This document shows positions 18,025 through 26,286 of a stretch of 64,000 nucleotides of DNA, one piece after another. The translations under genes were made by a program, and so were the position numbers. Origin of the DNA: Arthrobacter sp. NicSoilB4 (lineage in GTDB: Bacteria; Actinomycetota; Actinomycetes; Actinomycetales; Micrococcaceae); contig NZ_AP024653.1 of the NCBI RefSeq assembly GCF_019977335.1, forward strand, positions 620,001-684,000, read 5' to 3'. Within the stretch, counting starts at the first letter, position 1; each line of letters begins with the position of its first letter. A model generated the notes under the pieces. It was not told the origin of the DNA, did no database searches, and saw only the letters and a program-made list of their open reading frames with translations.

Positions 18025-18570
18025 ATGAAGAAGTTCAGGGTGTGGTTGATAGCGGTCCTGTTGGCTGTCGGATCGGGGCTCGTGGCGCCCGGACCCGCAT
18101 CAGCAGCGCCGTACTGCGGGCTCGTGTGGGGGTCGCTGGCCAAAGAGGACCCCGCCATGAGCCAGGCCAAAGTGACGAACGTCCGCACCGGCCAGCACTA
18201 CTGCTTCGACCGTCTGGTCATTGACCTCAACGGGCCGGCTGGGGGCAATACCGTCCGCTACGTGCCGCAAGTGACACAGGACGGTTCCGGCCTCCCGGTC
18301 GCGCTGCGGGGCCAGGCTTTCCTTCAGGTCACTGTCAACGCCCCGGCCTATGACGACAGCGGCAACGCCACGTACAACCCGGCAAACCCGAATGAACTGA
18401 CCGACGTCACCGGCTACCAGACGTTCCGGCAGGTGGCGTGGGCGGGAAGCTTCGAGGGGTACTCAACCCTTGGCCTTGGAGTCCGGGCCCGGTTGCCGTT
18501 CCGCGTGTTCACCCTGGTCGGGCCGGACGCAGGCTCACGGCTTGTGATCGACGTCGCGCATTTCTGGTGA
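18025..18570 (+). CDS. Secreted AMIN-like domain protein
   Basis: 181 residues with a Sec signal peptide (KKFRVWLIAVLLAVGSGLV, cleavage near ASA-A about 31). The mature part reads like the AMIN-like domain of actinobacterial exported proteins: HYCFDRLVIDLNG, VRYVPQVTQDGSG, FRQVAWAGSFEGYSTLGLGV, and a C-terminal RLVIDVAHFW. Such domains are linked to cell-wall association. It is convergent with fliW (28 bp apart) and appears unrelated to the flagellum. Confidence 0.85.
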   Translation: MKKFRVWLIAVLLAVGSGLVAPGPASAAPYCGLVWGSLAKEDPAMSQAKVTNVRTGQHYCFDRLVIDLNGPAGGNTVRYVPQVTQDGSGLPVALRGQAFLQVTVNAPAYDDSGNATYNPANPNELTDVTGYQTFRQVAWAGSFEGYSTLGLGVRARLPFRVFTLVGPDAGSRLVIDVAHFW

Positions 18571-18598
18571 GGCGTGGCTGCAGGCGGGATGATTCCGG

Positions 18599-19006
18599 CT
18601 AGAGCGAGTTGAGGTCCGCCCGGAGCGGATATTCGCGGCCGTCCAGGACCAATTGGGCGCAGCGGCGTGTCGCCGGGTTGAACACAATCGGCGCCATGAG
18701 GTTCACCGTGGTTGCGGCGGGGGAGTGGTTGAGCACCACGAGGACCTGAGCCTCCTGGTCCTCCTCCAGCTCAAGGGCCTGCAACGTGGCCTCCGGAATC
18801 GATGGGGCGTACCCCGGAACGAACACGGCAGCGTCGGCGAGGAAGAGCCGGACCGGGCTGGGTGACCCGGCTTCGAGTGCGTAGAGACCTGCGGCGCCTT
18901 CGACGCTGCGCAGGGCGAAGTCCTGGACTTTCTCGAGGCCCGGCATGGGCGCGATGAACGTCACCGGGGTGTTGGTGACGGGCGCGTCAGCCACAGGCGT
19001 GTTCAT
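18599..19006 (-). CDS. fliW: Flagellar assembly factor FliW
   Basis: 135 residues. FliW binds flagellin and, when free, binds and inhibits CsrA, linking flagellin translation to export. Family features: FIAPMPGLEKVQDFALRSVE near 17-37, LFLADAAVFVPGYAP, VLVVLNHS and a C-terminal NLMAPIVFNPATRRCAQLVL. It overlaps flgL by ATGA and is last in the leftward operon flgN-flgK-flgL-fliW. csrA sits 28 kb away at the other end of the cluster. Confidence 0.93.
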   Translation of the reverse strand: MNTPVADAPVTNTPVTFIAPMPGLEKVQDFALRSVEGAAGLYALEAGSPSPVRLFLADAAVFVPGYAPSIPEATLQALELEEDQEAQVLVVLNHSPAATTVNLMAPIVFNPATRRCAQLVLDGREYPLRADLNSL

Positions 19007-19893
19007 CGCAGGAAGTCCATCAGCGTGGGCTGCAGAACCCGTGCCGTGGCGGCCAGAGCCACCTGATAGTTGGTTTCCTGGAGCTTCAGCTCCATGATGA
19101 CACTGCCGAGATCTGCCTTTTCAATGCCAGTCCGCTGGGCATCCAAGGTGGCCTCCAATTCTGTGTTGACGTTGCCCGCGCGTTCCAGCTGCGCCTGGCG
19201 TGTTCCAATCTCAGCACGGCCGTCGACGATGCTGGTAAACCAAGTACCCACGTTGCCGAGTTGCGATTCGCTGGGGGCCGTTCCGCCCCTCAGCGAATCG
19301 GCAATGGATTTGACGGAGGCGAAGACTGATCCCGGGCCGCTGCCAAAGACCTTCTGGCCGTCGGCGTCGACACGAACCGTCTGGGTCGCACTGAAGCGAC
19401 GTTCGACGGGGCTGAGGCCGGCGCCGTTGTACGCGGGAGGAATTGCGCCGCTGAAGGCTTCGGGGTTATCAGAGTTCCCGGCGAAGATGTTCCGGCCAAG
19501 GTGCTTGCTGTTGGCGATCGAAACCAGATCCTTGTTCAGGGACTCCAGTTCGACGGCGATGGCATCCTTGCCGGACTGGTTCAGCGAGCCGTTCCCTGCC
19601 AGGACGGTGAGGTCCTTGATCCGGTGCATCACGTTGGTGGCCTGCTCGAGCGCGGAATCCGCTGCCGTCAGCCAGGTGTTGCCGTCGTCGATGTTCCGCC
19701 CGTACTGGGCGTTGGCCGCAAGAAGGGAGCGGGTCTCCAGCGCCTTGGCGGTCGCCGCAGGATCGTCCGAGGGACGGGAGATCTTGTTGAGTGTGGTGGC
19801 TTTTTCCTGCAGTTCGGACAGCCTGGACTGCTGGGTTTGCAGGGTCCGCTGGGCATTCGCGCTCATGGTCAGGTTCGTTACGCGGTTCAGCAT
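19003..19893 (-). CDS. flgL: Flagellar hook-associated protein FlgL (HAP3)
   Basis: 296 residues. It forms the second hook-filament junction ring. The N-terminus NRVTNLTMSANAQRTLQTQQ and the coiled LQEKATTLNKISRPSDDPAATAKAL are flagellin/HAP3-like, and the C-terminal helix ends VALAATARVLQPTLMDFLR. It has typical length for a FlgL with a small middle domain. It lies 4 bp after flgK and overlaps fliW. Confidence 0.93.
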   Translation of the reverse strand: MLNRVTNLTMSANAQRTLQTQQSRLSELQEKATTLNKISRPSDDPAATAKALETRSLLAANAQYGRNIDDGNTWLTAADSALEQATNVMHRIKDLTVLAGNGSLNQSGKDAIAVELESLNKDLVSIANSKHLGRNIFAGNSDNPEAFSGAIPPAYNGAGLSPVERRFSATQTVRVDADGQKVFGSGPGSVFASVKSIADSLRGGTAPSESQLGNVGTWFTSIVDGRAEIGTRQAQLERAGNVNTELEATLDAQRTGIEKADLGSVIMELKLQETNYQVALAATARVLQPTLMDFLR

Positions 19894-19897
19894 GGGT

Positions 19898-21307
19898 CTA
19901 CCTTCCTACCAATCCGGTGCGGTTGATCAGGACGTCAAGGGCCTCGTCGACGGCGGTCATTACGCGGGCAGCGGCCTGGTAGGCATGCTGGTTGGTGAGC
20001 AGGCTGACGTTTTCCTCGTCCAGGCTGACGGAAGCCTGGGACGCGCGGCCGGTCAGGGCGGAGGCCTGGGCGGCGGAGGTGAGTGCCTCGTGCTGCTGGG
20101 CTCCCCGGGACTGGACGCCGATTCCAGTGACGATGCCCGACCAGATCCTGTCGGGAGAGCCGGCGCCGGTGCCTAGCTGAGAGATCTCGTCCGCAATGCT
20201 GGTGTCCAGTGCACCGCCCGCCGAAGACCTGAGGGCGATGTTGTTGGTGCTGGTAGGGCCGGAGATGCTGAGCGCGGCAGGTCCCGTGCCGACGATCGTG
20301 AAGAAGTCGACGTTGGAGGCGCCTGCGCCGGTGACTCCGTCCTGGTGGACGTCGTTGACCGCCGTTGCGAGAGCGGTCGCGAACCTGTTGTAAGACTCGG
20401 CTGCCTCGGCAATGGCGCCGCCCGTACCTCCGGAGGCCGGAGCCAGAACGGCGAGGGCGCCGGCGAGTTCGCCGCCGTCGGGGGCTGCGATGCCGGGCGG
20501 GTTTTCCCAGCGAAGCTGCACCGACGTTCCCATCCGGTCGGCGGGAGTGCCGGAGAGGGCCAGGGTCCGGACGGATCCGCCCGTCACGAGGGCATTTCCG
20601 CCAACAAGGACATCGACGGTGCCGTCGGGCTGTTCGCGGACGGTGCCGCCGGCGAGGCCGGCGATCTGGTCCGTGAGCTTGGCCCGGGCGTCGATCAGCT
20701 CGTTGGCCGATCCGCCGGCGGCAAGGGTGGAACGGATGGTCGTGTTGTAGGAAGCGACCTGGGCGGCTGCTGCGTTGACGGCCGCCACCGTGTCCTGTGC
20801 CTCGCCCCGGACACTGCTCCACTGCGAGTCGAGGGCTTTGTAGGCGGAGGAAATCTTGTCCGTCACGGAATTGGCAGCGTTCAGCAGCAAACCCTTGGGA
20901 CCGGACTTGTCCGGCTGGTTTGCCGCGCCCTGCCATGCTGACCAGAAGCCCTGCAACGCGGTGGAGATGCTGTTGTCACCGGGTTCCTGCAGGATGCCCT
21001 CGATGCCCTGCAGCGCGGAGGAGCGGACGCTGGCGTAGCCGGCCTGGGCGCCGGCGGAGCGGACTCCGGCGTCGAGGAAGCTGCTGCCAAGCCGGGCGAT
21101 AGCGTTCACGGACACACCCTGGCCCGCCTGCAACGCTCCGCCGCTGAAGAGTCCACGGGCGGGCGCTGCCACAGACGACTGGTCGACGCGCTGCCGCGTG
21201 TACCCCTCGGTGGCGGCGTTGGCGATGTTCTGCCCGGCCACGTTCATACCCTGCTGGGCTGCGGTCAGTCCACGGTAGGCGGTGTTCAGGGCGCCAAAGG
21301 TGCTCAT
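19898..21307 (-). CDS. flgK: Flagellar hook-associated protein FlgK (HAP1)
   Basis: 469 residues. It forms the first junction ring between hook and filament. The N-terminus has FGALNTAYRGLTAAQQGMNV and GQNIANAATEGYTRQRV, the rod/hook-family signature. The C-terminal helix QASVSLDEENVSLLTNQHAY plus TAVDEALDVLINRTG closes the D0 domain. The middle is Ala/Gly-rich. Second gene of the flgN operon. Confidence 0.94.
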   Translation of the reverse strand: MSTFGALNTAYRGLTAAQQGMNVAGQNIANAATEGYTRQRVDQSSVAAPARGLFSGGALQAGQGVSVNAIARLGSSFLDAGVRSAGAQAGYASVRSSALQGIEGILQEPGDNSISTALQGFWSAWQGAANQPDKSGPKGLLLNAANSVTDKISSAYKALDSQWSSVRGEAQDTVAAVNAAAAQVASYNTTIRSTLAAGGSANELIDARAKLTDQIAGLAGGTVREQPDGTVDVLVGGNALVTGGSVRTLALSGTPADRMGTSVQLRWENPPGIAAPDGGELAGALAVLAPASGGTGGAIAEAAESYNRFATALATAVNDVHQDGVTGAGASNVDFFTIVGTGPAALSISGPTSTNNIALRSSAGGALDTSIADEISQLGTGAGSPDRIWSGIVTGIGVQSRGAQQHEALTSAAQASALTGRASQASVSLDEENVSLLTNQHAYQAAARVMTAVDEALDVLINRTGLVGR

Positions 21308-21317
21308 TGTCGCTTCC

Positions 21318-21806
21318 TTAGAATTGCTTGTCGAAGATGCGGGAGCCGGCGGTGTCCCCGGTCTTGCCGTGCGCGTCGTAGGTGCCGGCCGCGGCAGCGG
21401 GGCGCAGATCGGCCAAGGACTCCTGGGTGGAGCGGACAGCGGTACGCAGGTACTGCTCGTTGGAGTCGCGCAGCTCCTTGATCAGGGCCGTCTGGCGGGT
21501 CAAGGCGGTGAGGTGTGCGGTGAGGATCTCGGCCCAGGCACCTTCCGGTGCCGCGGCAGCCAGTTCAGCCAGGGTCGCATCGGTGGGGAGGCCCCAGACC
21601 TCGGCGACGACGGCGGCTTCGATAGTGCGCGCCAGGCTCGCCTGGGACAGGTGCCCGAGGACCTGCTCGACTTCCCGGGTGCCGTGGGGCAGCCAGCGGG
21701 ACTTGCCCGAGGTGAGCAGCAGTTGCTCTTCCTCAAGCTTGAAGGTGAGAACGTCCAGGAGTTCACGCTCCCGCCACAGCAGGGCTGAAAGTTCGTGGAT
21801 GGCCAT
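21318..21806 (-). CDS. flgN: Flagellar export chaperone FlgN
   Basis: 162 residues, mostly helical, with an N-terminal helical hairpin IHELSALLWRERELLDVL and TFKLEEEQLLLTSG. By position directly before flgK-flgL it should chaperone those two proteins. Residues 1-115 are clearly similar to the gene at 47436-47987: shared spacing of LLxRExxxLxxLxFxLE and AxWGLPxxATLxELxxxAPxGAWAE. First gene of its operon, with a sigma-28-like promoter about 95 bp upstream. Confidence 0.88.
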   Translation of the reverse strand: MAIHELSALLWRERELLDVLTFKLEEEQLLLTSGKSRWLPHGTREVEQVLGHLSQASLARTIEAAVVAEVWGLPTDATLAELAAAAPEGAWAEILTAHLTALTRQTALIKELRDSNEQYLRTAVRSTQESLADLRPAAAAGTYDAHGKTGDTAGSRIFDKQF

Positions 21807-21900
21807 GGTCCGGACGGCTCCCTCAAAGTGACTAACGCGGTGGTGCCGGGCATGCAGTACATAAGGTGTCGGCTGCAGCCATCAGCAGGGTTCGTAGAAA

Positions 21901-21927
21901 CTATCGGCAGGGGAGCGGAATTCGTTA
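21901..21927 (-). promoter_or_regulatory. Sigma-28-type promoter of flgN-flgK-flgL-fliW
   Basis: On the minus strand: TAACGAAT (-35), 11-bp spacer, GCCGATAG (-10). The sigma-28 -10 consensus is GCCGATAA. It would start transcription near 21894. Confidence 0.8.
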
Positions 21928-21996
21928 GCGGGAATAAAGCGGATTACAGGCGGAATGGAAGGGAAGGCGGTCGCGAAAAGAATTTTGGATTTTTCC

Positions 21997-22023
21997 TTAC
22001 CTGTGCTTCCGAAAGGGCGATAA
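21997..22023 (+). promoter_or_regulatory. Sigma-28-type promoter of fliC
   Basis: TTACCTGT, 11-bp spacer, GGCGATAA. The same spacing occurs at the four other flagellar sites. Predicted start near 22030, giving a leader of about 55 nt. Confidence 0.75.
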
Positions 22024-22034
22024 CTACTCCTGAA

Positions 22035-22077
22035 GGCCCACGGATGGGCCATCGCTTACAGTCCCAAATCACGGAGG
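22035..22077 (+). promoter_or_regulatory. Candidate CsrA-binding sites in the flagellin leader
   Basis: Site 1 is a 5-bp hairpin GGCCC-ACGGAT-GGGCC (22035-22050) presenting GGA in the loop, the classical CsrA geometry. Site 2, CACGGAGG (22070-22077), covers the Shine-Dalgarno 7 nt before the ATG. Both share CACGGA. This two-site layout, with the second over the ribosome site, matches the Bacillus hag leader. csrA and fliW are both in the cluster. Confidence 0.65.
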
Positions 22078-22084
22078 AAACATC

Positions 22085-22924
22085 ATGGGCTTCGTTATTA
22101 ACAACAACCTCGCGGCAAACAACTCTTACCGCAACCTCAACGCCACGCAGAACGACCTCTCCAAGTCCTTGGAGAAGCTGTCCACCGGCCTGCGCATCAA
22201 CCGCGCCGGCGATGACGCAGCAGGCCTGTCCATTTCCGAGGGCCTGAAGTCGCAGGTCACCGGTTCGGCTCAGGCCGCCCGCAACGCCCAGGACGGCATC
22301 AGCGTCATCCAGACGACTGAAGGCGCCCTGACCGAGGTGCACTCCATCCTGCAGCGTATGCGTGACCTTGCTGTCCAGGGTGCGAACGATACGAACAACG
22401 GCGCTGCCCGCACCGCTATCAAGAAGGAAGGCGACGCCCTCGGCGCGGAGCTGGACCGCATGGTGAAGTCGACCAACTTCAATGGCACCAGCCTCCTGTC
22501 GGGCACGCCCGCAACCCTGAACATTCAGGTCGGCACCGGCGGCACTGCCAACGACACGATCAAGGTCAACCTTGCCAACGTTGCGACGACGCTTGTCGGC
22601 CTCGGCGACGGAACTACCACGGGCTTCAGCGTTACGGACAACGCCGCGGCACAGACCACGGTCGGCACGCTCGACACCGCCATTGCAGCGATCTCGACCC
22701 AGCGCGCGGACCTCGGCGCAACCCAGAACCGCCTTGAGCACGCCGTCAAGACCCTGAACATCGCCGGTGAGAACCTGCAGGCCGCTCAGTCCCGCATCGC
22801 CGACGTCGACATGGCTTCGGAAATGGTCAAGTTCACCAAGGCCAACATCCTGTCCCAGGCCGGCACCGCAATGCTGGCCCAGGCAAACCAGTCCAGCCAG
22901 GGCGTTCTTTCGCTCCTGCGCTAA
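22085..22924 (+). CDS. fliC: Flagellin
   Basis: Filament subunit, 279 residues, a short flagellin with essentially D0/D1 domains only. The N-terminus INNNLAANNSYRNLN and EKLSTGLRINRAGDDAAGLS match the conserved flagellin helix. The C-terminus ADVDMASEMVKFTKANIL plus AMLAQANQSSQGVLSLLR is equally typical. GGAGGAAAC gives a strong ribosome site. It has its own sigma-28-like promoter and terminator, so high, separate expression is expected. Confidence 0.97.
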   Translation: MGFVINNNLAANNSYRNLNATQNDLSKSLEKLSTGLRINRAGDDAAGLSISEGLKSQVTGSAQAARNAQDGISVIQTTEGALTEVHSILQRMRDLAVQGANDTNNGAARTAIKKEGDALGAELDRMVKSTNFNGTSLLSGTPATLNIQVGTGGTANDTIKVNLANVATTLVGLGDGTTTGFSVTDNAAAQTTVGTLDTAIAAISTQRADLGATQNRLEHAVKTLNIAGENLQAAQSRIADVDMASEMVKFTKANILSQAGTAMLAQANQSSQGVLSLLR

Positions 22925-23008
22925 ACCGGTTCCGGCAAGTCCGGTAGTCCAGAAATGAGGCTGCCACCCTGATCGGACGAAGACTTAATCCCGATCAAGT
23001 TCCTGCGG

Positions 23009-23047
23009 AAGGGCCGGACGATGCGAGTAATCCATCGTCCGGCCCTT
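23009..23047 (+). terminator. Terminator-type hairpin after fliC
   Basis: A perfect 15-bp stem AAGGGCCGGACGATG (23009-23023) / CATCGTCCGGCCCTT (23033-23047) with a 9-nt loop. There is no clear T tract, so it may act mainly as an mRNA-stabilising 3' end for flagellin. Confidence 0.75.
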
Positions 23048-23073
23048 ACGCGCAACATTTGAACTTCCGAATA
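23046..23073 (+). promoter_or_regulatory. Weak sigma-28-like promoter of fliD
   Basis: TTACGCGC, 12-bp spacer, TCCGAATA. The -35 matches the other flagellar sites, while the -10 is degenerate and one base further away. It is the best candidate in the fliC-fliD gap. Confidence 0.35.
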
Positions 23074-23112
23074 TTTGGCACCAGCAGTCATTTGCGGCAA
23101 TGAAAGGCAGCG

Positions 23113-24444
23113 ATGGGAATCTCACTCGACGGACTAGCCAGCGGGCTCGATACCACCGCGCTCATCAGCTCCGTGATGCAGGTTGAGGCCGTCCCGCAAA
23201 CGCTGCTGAAGTACAAGTCCCAGGACCTTCAGTCCATGGTGTCAGCGTTGCAGGGCCTCAACAGCAGGGTTGCCGCGCTCGCCACCCAGTCCACCGCCGC
23301 AGCCAAGCCCGGCGCCCTGGACCTCAACACCGCAACCACCAGCAGCGACAAGGTCACGGCCACCACCACGGCCGCCGCCAAAGCCGGTGCGCTCGACTTT
23401 CAGGTGACCAAGCTGGCGCAGACCCAAATCACCGTCACACCCATAGTGAACGCAGTGGTCGGCTGGCCGTACACCACCATGACCATCAACAGCGGTGGCC
23501 AGTCTTACACGATCGAGCCGCTCTCGAGCAACCTCGACGACGTCGTAAAGTCTGTCAACGCGGCCGGAGCCGGCGTCACAGCCAGCAAGGTAGCCGTCGG
23601 TGGTGGGGAATACCGCCTGCAGTTCACCGCCACCAAGTCCGGCGAAGCCGGTTCCTTCACCATCAGCGATCCCGGCACCGCCTACGCGAACGTCAAGACG
23701 GCGCAGGACGCCGAAATTTCACTTTGGCCCGGAACCACGGCAGCCCAGGTGGTGAAGTCATCGACGAACACTTTCACCGACCTGCTGCCCGGTGTGTCCA
23801 TCACCGCAAAAGACGTGACAGCTGCTCCCGTCACGCTCACCGTGGCCCGCGACGACGCGGGCATCACCAAGCTCGCCTCCGACCTCGTCTCAGGCGTCAA
23901 TGGCATCTTCTCCTACGTGGCAAGCAAGACCGCCGTCACAAGCACCACCAACACGAGCGGCACCTCAACCACTGCCGGTATCTTGGCCGGCGACAGCGCG
24001 GTGCGCTCCGTGAACCAGAGCATCCTGTCCGCCGCGTCCTTGCCGGTGGGCACTCCGCCGCGGTCGCCGTCGGAAATTGGAATCAGCATCACCAAGACCG
24101 GCACCATGGAATTTGACGAGAAGAAGTTCTCGGCGGCTCTTGCTTCGGACCCGGCTGGCACCGCCGCCAAGGTCCAGGAGATCGCCACGCGTATCGCCGC
24201 GGCTGCGACTAATGCCTCGGACAAGTTCGACGGCACCCTGACCAAGAAGATCACCGGTCAGCAGTCCGAAGTCCGTGACCTTGCGGACCGGATCAGCGAC
24301 TGGGACACCAGGCTCGAATCCCGCAAGGCCACGCTGCAGCGCACGTACTCGGGCCTCGAAGTGGCGCTGAGCAACATGAAGGCGCAGCAGTCCTGGCTCA
24401 GCGCGCAGCTCGGCGGCCTTTCTTCAGGAAGTAACTCAGCATGA
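23113..24444 (+). CDS. fliD: Flagellar filament cap FliD
   Basis: 443 residues. The cap protein guides flagellin folding at the filament tip. The N-terminus ISLDGLASGLDTTALISS is the FliD signature, a central Ala/Thr-rich D2/D3 domain follows, and the C-terminal helix LADRISDWDTRLESRKATLQ ends in QLGGLSSGS. GAAAGGCA precedes the ATG. It overlaps fliS by ATGA. Confidence 0.95.
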   Translation: MGISLDGLASGLDTTALISSVMQVEAVPQTLLKYKSQDLQSMVSALQGLNSRVAALATQSTAAAKPGALDLNTATTSSDKVTATTTAAAKAGALDFQVTKLAQTQITVTPIVNAVVGWPYTTMTINSGGQSYTIEPLSSNLDDVVKSVNAAGAGVTASKVAVGGGEYRLQFTATKSGEAGSFTISDPGTAYANVKTAQDAEISLWPGTTAAQVVKSSTNTFTDLLPGVSITAKDVTAAPVTLTVARDDAGITKLASDLVSGVNGIFSYVASKTAVTSTTNTSGTSTTAGILAGDSAVRSVNQSILSAASLPVGTPPRSPSEIGISITKTGTMEFDEKKFSAALASDPAGTAAKVQEIATRIAAAATNASDKFDGTLTKKITGQQSEVRDLADRISDWDTRLESRKATLQRTYSGLEVALSNMKAQQSWLSAQLGGLSSGSNSA

Positions 24445-24953
24445 CCACAGCGTCCTTCGGCAGCGGCTACGGCAATGCCGCCCAGCGGAACCAGTACCTA
24501 GCCGATTCCGTCCTCTCGGCCCCGCCGGCACGGCTGCTCACGATGCTCTACGACCGACTCATGCTGGACCTTGGCCGGGCAGAGACCGCACAGGAATCAG
24601 CCAACTGGCCCGTCGCTTCGGAGAATCTCCTGCACGGCCAAGCAATCATCGCCGAACTCATCTCCTCGCTCAAGACGGACGCCTGGGACGGTGCCGACGG
24701 CCTCCTTGGCCTGTACAACTACGCCTTCACCGCCTTGGTCAACGCGAACATCCAGCGCGATCCGGCACTGACCCGTGAAGCCATGGAACTCCTGGAACCC
24801 CTGCGCCAGGCCTGGCATGAGGCCGCCGCCGCGATTCCCGCGCCGGCGCCGGCAGGTCCGGCTGCATTCGCAACCGCCCCCACAGGCTTTGCCTCGGCGG
24901 GCGCCTGGAACACCCGGCCCGGAACAGGTGGAGGGAGCCTCGGCTTTGGGTAA
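24441..24953 (+). CDS. fliS: Flagellin export chaperone FliS
   Basis: 170 residues. It binds the flagellin C-terminus before export. QRNQYLADSVLSAPPARLLT and LYDRLMLDLGRAE are the conserved N-terminal helix, followed by HGQAIIAELISSL and LLGLYNYAFTALVNANIQRD. The last 45 residues are Ala/Pro/Gly-rich and unconserved. It is coupled to fliD by ATGA and to the next gene by an 8-bp overlap. Confidence 0.93.
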   Translation: MTTASFGSGYGNAAQRNQYLADSVLSAPPARLLTMLYDRLMLDLGRAETAQESANWPVASENLLHGQAIIAELISSLKTDAWDGADGLLGLYNYAFTALVNANIQRDPALTREAMELLEPLRQAWHEAAAAIPAPAPAGPAAFATAPTGFASAGAWNTRPGTGGGSLGFG

Positions 24954-25365
24954 CCAAACGGACGTGGTGACCGGCTTAGGGGGAGCCGGTAGCCAGTACT
25001 CCGAATCAACCCTGAGTACGCCCGCGGACACCGCCCTGGCGGCCTGGAATGCCATCCTGGACGTGCTCGAGATGGCTGTCGGCGCCGCGGAGCGCACTCT
25101 GAAGGACCCGCTCGGCCCGCTGTCCGCCGCGCCCCAGTCCGGGGCGGTGCCCCTGCCGGAGGAGCGTTGGCAGCCGCCGGTGCCTCCCGGGGCACTGCCG
25201 GCCGAAGCCCGGCGCCGCGCCCTCGCGCTCTCGGCGGCCCAGGAACGCGTCGCCAAGAGGCTCGAGGAAGCCAGACTGGAGGTCGCGAAGCAGTTGCACG
25301 CGGTCACCTCCGTTCCCGGCGTCGGGGATCCCTCCGGTGCTGTCTACCTCGACGTAAACGGCTGA
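24946..25365 (+). CDS. Hypothetical protein in the fliT position
   Basis: 139 residues. The TTG at 24946 is chosen because GGTGGAGGGAG ends about 9 nt before it; this start overlaps fliS by 8 bp. The N-terminal third is low complexity. A helical middle (LAAWNAILDVLEMAVGAAER) and an Ala/Glu/Arg-rich helix (AQERVAKRLEEARLEVAKQL) suggest a small helical protein. In other flagellar operons fliS is followed by the chaperone gene fliT, but I see no motif that would prove this identity. Likely co-expressed with fliD-fliS. Confidence 0.6.
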   Translation: MGNQTDVVTGLGGAGSQYSESTLSTPADTALAAWNAILDVLEMAVGAAERTLKDPLGPLSAAPQSGAVPLPEERWQPPVPPGALPAEARRRALALSAAQERVAKRLEEARLEVAKQLHAVTSVPGVGDPSGAVYLDVNG

Positions 25366-25454
25366 ACTGCCTCTTAAGTTGAGCCGAAATAGCCCGCAGA
25401 CCAACGGGTAAAACGCCCAGGAAAAAACCTGCACAAAACCTTTCATATTTCTGC

Positions 25455-25481
25455 TAACGCGCGGCTGACCAGTGCCGATAA
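25455..25481 (+). promoter_or_regulatory. Sigma-28-type promoter of the flgB operon
   Basis: TAACGCGC, 11-bp spacer, GCCGATAA: an exact match to the sigma-28 -10 consensus. Predicted start near 25488, about 65 nt before the flgB GTG. Confidence 0.82.
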
Positions 25482-25552
25482 CCACTGATAGAGCACGGAT
25501 CGCTCGTTTAACGGCCACGGATCGGCCACCCCACCATCCCAGGCAGGACTCT

Positions 25553-25894
25553 GTGCTCGAATCCGTGACTTCCGCCGCCTTGGCCAGCGCCATGGACGGC
25601 CTGGCGCTGCGCCAGCGCGCCATCGCGAACAACATCGCGAACGTCAACACGCCGAACTACCACGCGAAACGCGTCAGCTTCGAGGCAGCCCTCGCGGACT
25701 CCGTGCGCTCCGGTGACGGCAGCGTCGGCGCCACCACCGGCACCTCGCTTGAGCCCACCCAGTTAAACGGCAACAACGTCAACCTGGACACCGAGACCCT
25801 GTCCAACATCGACACCGTGCTGCGCTTCCAGTTCGCCGCCCGCGCCATCGGCGGGGAATTCAATGCAGTGCGCGCCGCGATGAGGACCAACTAA
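25553..25894 (+). CDS. flgB: Flagellar basal-body rod protein FlgB
   Basis: Proximal rod subunit, 113 residues. GTG 25553 is preferred (AGGCAGGA a few nt upstream; the preceding in-frame 27 codons are promoter and leader). Signature: MDGLALRQRAIANNIANVNT plus PNYHAKRV. The C-terminus LRFQFAARAIGGEFNAVRAA is standard. First gene of a long operon running to flgE with overlaps of 1-11 bp. Confidence 0.94.
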   Translation: MLESVTSAALASAMDGLALRQRAIANNIANVNTPNYHAKRVSFEAALADSVRSGDGSVGATTGTSLEPTQLNGNNVNLDTETLSNIDTVLRFQFAARAIGGEFNAVRAAMRTN

Positions 25895-26286
25895 TGACTT
25901 TTGACGCAATCGGCATCGCCGGCTCGGCCCTGACCGTGCACCGCAAATGGCTCGACGCCGTGTCGGACAACCTGGCCAACATGAACAACGCCTCCCGCAC
26001 CAACGGGCCGGCATTCCAGGCCAAGTACGTCGAGGCCGCCGAAGGCGCCGAGGGCACCGGTGTCTACGTCAAGAGCACCCAGTTCGGCAACGGCGAAGGC
26101 CGGATCGTCTACCAGCCGGACCACCCCCTGGCGGACGCCGACGGCAACGTGAAGTACCCGGACATCGATATGGCCGAGCAGATGGGCGCCCTCATCATCG
26201 CCCAGCGCGGCTACCAGGCGAACGCGCAGGTTGTGGACCGCGCCCGTGAAAGCTACCTGGCCGCCCTTGAGATTGGAAGATCCTGA
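25894..26286 (+). CDS. flgC: Flagellar basal-body rod protein FlgC
   Basis: Proximal rod subunit, 130 residues, with the family N-terminus FDAIGIAGSALTVHRKWLDA and VSDNLANMNNASRTNGPAFQ. The C-terminus QRGYQANAQVVDRARESYLA matches the rod family. Its start overlaps the flgB stop by 1 bp. Confidence 0.95.
   Translation: MTFDAIGIAGSALTVHRKWLDAVSDNLANMNNASRTNGPAFQAKYVEAAEGAEGTGVYVKSTQFGNGEGRIVYQPDHPLADADGNVKYPDIDMAEQMGALIIAQRGYQANAQVVDRARESYLAALEIGRS

Noticed and set aside
22971-22997. GATCGG...CCGATC as a second fliC terminator or a sigma-28 -10 site
   Set aside because: The stem is only 6-7 bp, no -35 lies at the needed distance, and the strong 15-bp hairpin follows immediately.
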